DNA from: MGBC113645 sp036308445
GTDB taxonomy: Bacteria > Bacillota_I > Bacilli_A > Erysipelotrichales > Coprobacillaceae
Direction of reading: 5' to 3'
Length of the DNA stretch: 31,674 bases
Assembly: GCA_036308445.1 (NCBI GenBank)
Contig: JAXJVS010000001.1
Location: 1-31,674 of the forward strand
The notes under the pieces were generated by a model. The model ran no database searches, was not told the DNA's origin, and saw nothing but the letters and a program-made list of their open reading frames with translations. The position numbers and the translations under genes are program-made. Positions 29,767-31,674 of this stretch are shown one piece after another (position 1 is the first letter of the stretch; every line of letters begins with the position of its first letter).

Positions 29767-30633
29767 TTGTTAAGGGTTTTAAAAGATTATTATCGTATTG
29801 AAGTGGATTATATAGAAAATGGTTATTTTCAATATAATCATCTCTATTATTATATCATGATGTGTGATGAACAATTTTTGTCACTTTATTCTCATTATGA
29901 TTTTATGATTCATTTATTAAATATTAAAGGATATAGAATAGTTAAGAATTGCTTTAATCAGATATTTTCACAAAATTATGTTTTATTCTGTTATGAAAAT
30001 GAAACAGTTGATATAAAGCAATATCTAACAATCAGTTTAAAAAATATTCCTAATAATGAACTCTTTATAAACCAGATAAAAGAAGGCTGGATACAGAAAA
30101 TAGACATGGTAAGAAATGAAATATGTAAATATTCGTACAGTTTCCAATATGATCGTGATTTGAATGCATTAATGCATTATTATTGTGGATTAGCGGAGAA
30201 TGGAATAGGTGTACTAAATGAAATAATAAAGATACAAAAAAACGCTAGACTTCCTTTATCATTATCTTTGAAACAAAAAATTGAACCTTATTTTTACCAA
30301 TTACTTAATCCTTCAAACTATACAATATCCACTAGATCAAAACATGTTTTATACTTACTAAAAAGTCAGATTATTTCTTTTGATGATTTTGTAGAACTGA
30401 TAGAACAATCTTATTTTCATGTATATGAGCTTTTATATTTGTATGCTAGAGCTTTTTATTGTCCTGATTTTTTTAATTGTGTTTTATCGGATTGTATTAG
30501 TGATAAAATGATTTCTTATTATTTAATGGAGTATAAAGAAGATTTAGAATTTTTAAAAAAGTTACGAAAAGTATTGACAAAATTTATTTCATTACCTGAA
30601 ATTAGTTGGATTGAACAGAAAAATATGATATAA
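29767..30633 (+). CDS. Putative spore coat kinase-like protein (YutH/CotS type)
   Basis: 288 aa, TTG start with AAAGGAG 8 nt upstream. It shows no signal peptide or membrane helix and is rich in Tyr, Phe and Leu. The early part (IENGYFQYNHLYYYIMM, later QNYVLFCYENE) resembles the N-lobe of the aminoglycoside phosphotransferase-like spore coat proteins YutH/CotS, and W-x2-KID with LNALMHYYCGLAENGI fits the helical middle. The APH catalytic motifs (HGD, DFD) are not visible, so enzymatic activity is doubtful. The match is by eye and moderate; the strongest support is its coupling to yunB. Its stop codon lies inside the -10 box of the next gene. Confidence 0.6.
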   Translation: MLRVLKDYYRIEVDYIENGYFQYNHLYYYIMMCDEQFLSLYSHYDFMIHLLNIKGYRIVKNCFNQIFSQNYVLFCYENETVDIKQYLTISLKNIPNNELFINQIKEGWIQKIDMVRNEICKYSYSFQYDRDLNALMHYYCGLAENGIGVLNEIIKIQKNARLPLSLSLKQKIEPYFYQLLNPSNYTISTRSKHVLYLLKSQIISFDDFVELIEQSYFHVYELLYLYARAFYCPDFFNCVLSDCISDKMISYYLMEYKEDLEFLKKLRKVLTKFISLPEISWIEQKNMI

Positions 30634-30634
30634 T
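30606..30634 (+). promoter_or_regulatory. promoter of the THUMP methyltransferase gene
   Basis: TTGGAT (30606-30611), 17-nt spacer, TATAAT (30629-30634). It lies inside the 3' end of the YutH-like gene; the TAA stop (30631-30633) is part of the -10 box. Start codon 20 nt downstream. Confidence 0.65.
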
Positions 30635-30654
30635 GATGTATAGGAGTTTAAGTT

Positions 30655-31674
30655 ATGGAGAAAGTTATAAGTAATATTAAGAGTAATCAACAATTAAGAT
30701 CTTCATTAATTGAATTAAAAGCAAAAACTGATGGTCATGAACAATGTTTTTATGATAAAGAATTATATGCTGTTTTGATATCTTATTTAAAAGATGAAGA
30801 TCCAAAAGTAAGAAAGAATAGTGCCTTACTTTTAGGGATGTTTCATGAATCTAATGTTGTAGAAGTGCTATTAAATCATTATGAAGAAGAGACAATTGAA
30901 TATGTAAAAGAAGCTTATTTAAAGGGATGTCTTAACCATGATTGTCATCAATGGATTCATACTTTAGAAAAAATTCAAAAAGATTTAATGGCTAACAGCA
31001 ATGAAGCAGAAGCTAAACATCTTTCTTCACAGCTAAAGCTAATTAATCTTTTGGTGTTACAGAATCAGCACCATAGAGCGAAAATGTTGCATATGAAGCA
31101 TGAATATATAGATGTCATATTAACAACAATTCCTTGGTATCAGTTTACTTTGTTTGAAGGATTGAAAGGTTATAAATATAAACCAGTAGGGCAGGGAGTT
31201 TTAGTAAGAACGAATTCTTTATTTGAAATAAAAAATTTAAGATCTTTTGAAGAAATTCTTATTCCTTTATCTGGCTGTGTTTCAATGAATAAAGATGCTA
31301 AAGAAATAACAGATAAATTATATAAAAGTAATTTAAAATATATTTTAAATGTCTTATATGAAACTAATGAACCATTCTACTTTAAAGTGAATGATCGTTT
31401 AAAGGTTAAAGATGGAAAATTAATGAAAAATGTAGCAGATAAACTATCAATTTTATTTCCTGACTTCTTATTAAATTCTCCTCATCAATATGAGATAGAA
31501 ATTGTTTTAAAAGAATTAAAGCCTAGCGTTGTAAATGCTTATTTAAGGGTAATGGATATTGAAAATAGACGTTTTCAATATCGTAAGGATGCAAGTTCAT
31601 TTTCAATGAAACCTTTCTTAGCTGCAACATTAATGAAGTTAGCTGAACCATATTTAGTTAATTATTCAAGAATA
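30655..31674 (+). CDS. HEAT-repeat/THUMP RNA methyltransferase, 3' end outside window
   Basis: Open frame of 340 codons running off the window end. ATG 30655 has AGGAG (30642-30646) 8 nt upstream. Residues ~30-95 look like HEAT-type helical repeats (YLKDEDPKVRKNSALLLGMF, then TIEYVKEAYLKGCL). About 170-315 is a THUMP-like RNA-binding region (PLSGCVSMNKDAKEI, FYFKVNDRLK). It then reads ENRRFQYRKDASSFSMKPFLAATLMKLAEPYL, the lead-in to a Trm11/Trm14/RlmL-type class I methyltransferase; the SAM-binding motif (expected as DPFCG-like) should lie just beyond the window. Probable product: tRNA or rRNA N2-guanine methyltransferase. The HEAT part is an unusual addition. Confidence 0.78.
   Translation, partial: MEKVISNIKSNQQLRSSLIELKAKTDGHEQCFYDKELYAVLISYLKDEDPKVRKNSALLLGMFHESNVVEVLLNHYEEETIEYVKEAYLKGCLNHDCHQWIHTLEKIQKDLMANSNEAEAKHLSSQLKLINLLVLQNQHHRAKMLHMKHEYIDVILTTIPWYQFTLFEGLKGYKYKPVGQGVLVRTNSLFEIKNLRSFEEILIPLSGCVSMNKDAKEITDKLYKSNLKYILNVLYETNEPFYFKVNDRLKVKDGKLMKNVADKLSILFPDFLLNSPHQYEIEIVLKELKPSVVNAYLRVMDIENRRFQYRKDASSFSMKPFLAATLMKLAEPYLVNYSRI

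Overview
This window is AT-rich chromosomal DNA from a low-GC, spore-forming Firmicute. The combination of a Bacillus-like gene order, very AT-rich codon use (with occasional TTG/GTG starts) and a reduced sporulation set suggests the Erysipelotrichales/Coprobacillaceae group; that placement is inference. Nearly all genes lie on the + strand. I see no insertion sequence, prophage, CRISPR array or tRNA gene.

Layout. (1) 1-119: 3' part of a 5S rRNA gene and the rRNA operon terminator. (2) 188-8290: a conserved block in the B. subtilis order rodZ(ymfM)-pgsA-cinA-recA-rny-ymdB-spoVS-[unknown 82-aa gene]-miaB-ricA(ymcA). It couples membrane/shape functions, recombination, RNase Y and its Ric cofactor, and sporulation regulation. 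cotE-mutS-mutL, which follow ymcA in Bacillus, are absent. (3) 8301-11960: an M42 aminopeptidase, an HtrA-type membrane protease and two unrecognised membrane proteins. (4) 11962-19314: a second conserved block, sspI (reverse strand)-YgjP-like peptidase-ysgA (TrmH family)-...-pheS-pheT. It is interrupted by a GNAT, a flavodoxin/ferredoxin fusion and an XRE regulator whose membrane domain is cut by an in-frame stop. pheST is preceded by a complete T-box leader with a UUC (Phe) specifier. (5) 19354-23259: a zinc-ribbon membrane protein, HIT hydrolase, GNAT and a tandem pair of PrsA-like lipoproteins. (6) 23388-23564: two tiny tandem membrane peptides resembling the YjcZ/SscA sporulation family. 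(7) 23681-28503: the sufCDSUB iron-sulfur assembly operon, with 5-formyl-THF cyclo-ligase at its 3' end. (8) 29053-31674: yunB, a YutH-like gene and a HEAT-THUMP RNA methyltransferase cut by the window end.

Themes. Sporulation genes are scattered among housekeeping operons: spoVS, sspI, the YjcZ-like pair, yunB and the YutH-like gene. sspI has a textbook sigma-G promoter. Regulation is compact: many genes have a TATAAT -10 box only about 16-30 nt before the start codon, and terminator hairpins often include the stop codon. The most useful unexplained items are the 82-aa protein gene (6167), the YjcZ-like micro-ORF pair, the split XRE/membrane gene, the palindromes inside or just after the prsA and rny promoters, and the membrane protein pair after htrA. 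I found no strong evidence for a wholly new multi-gene system.
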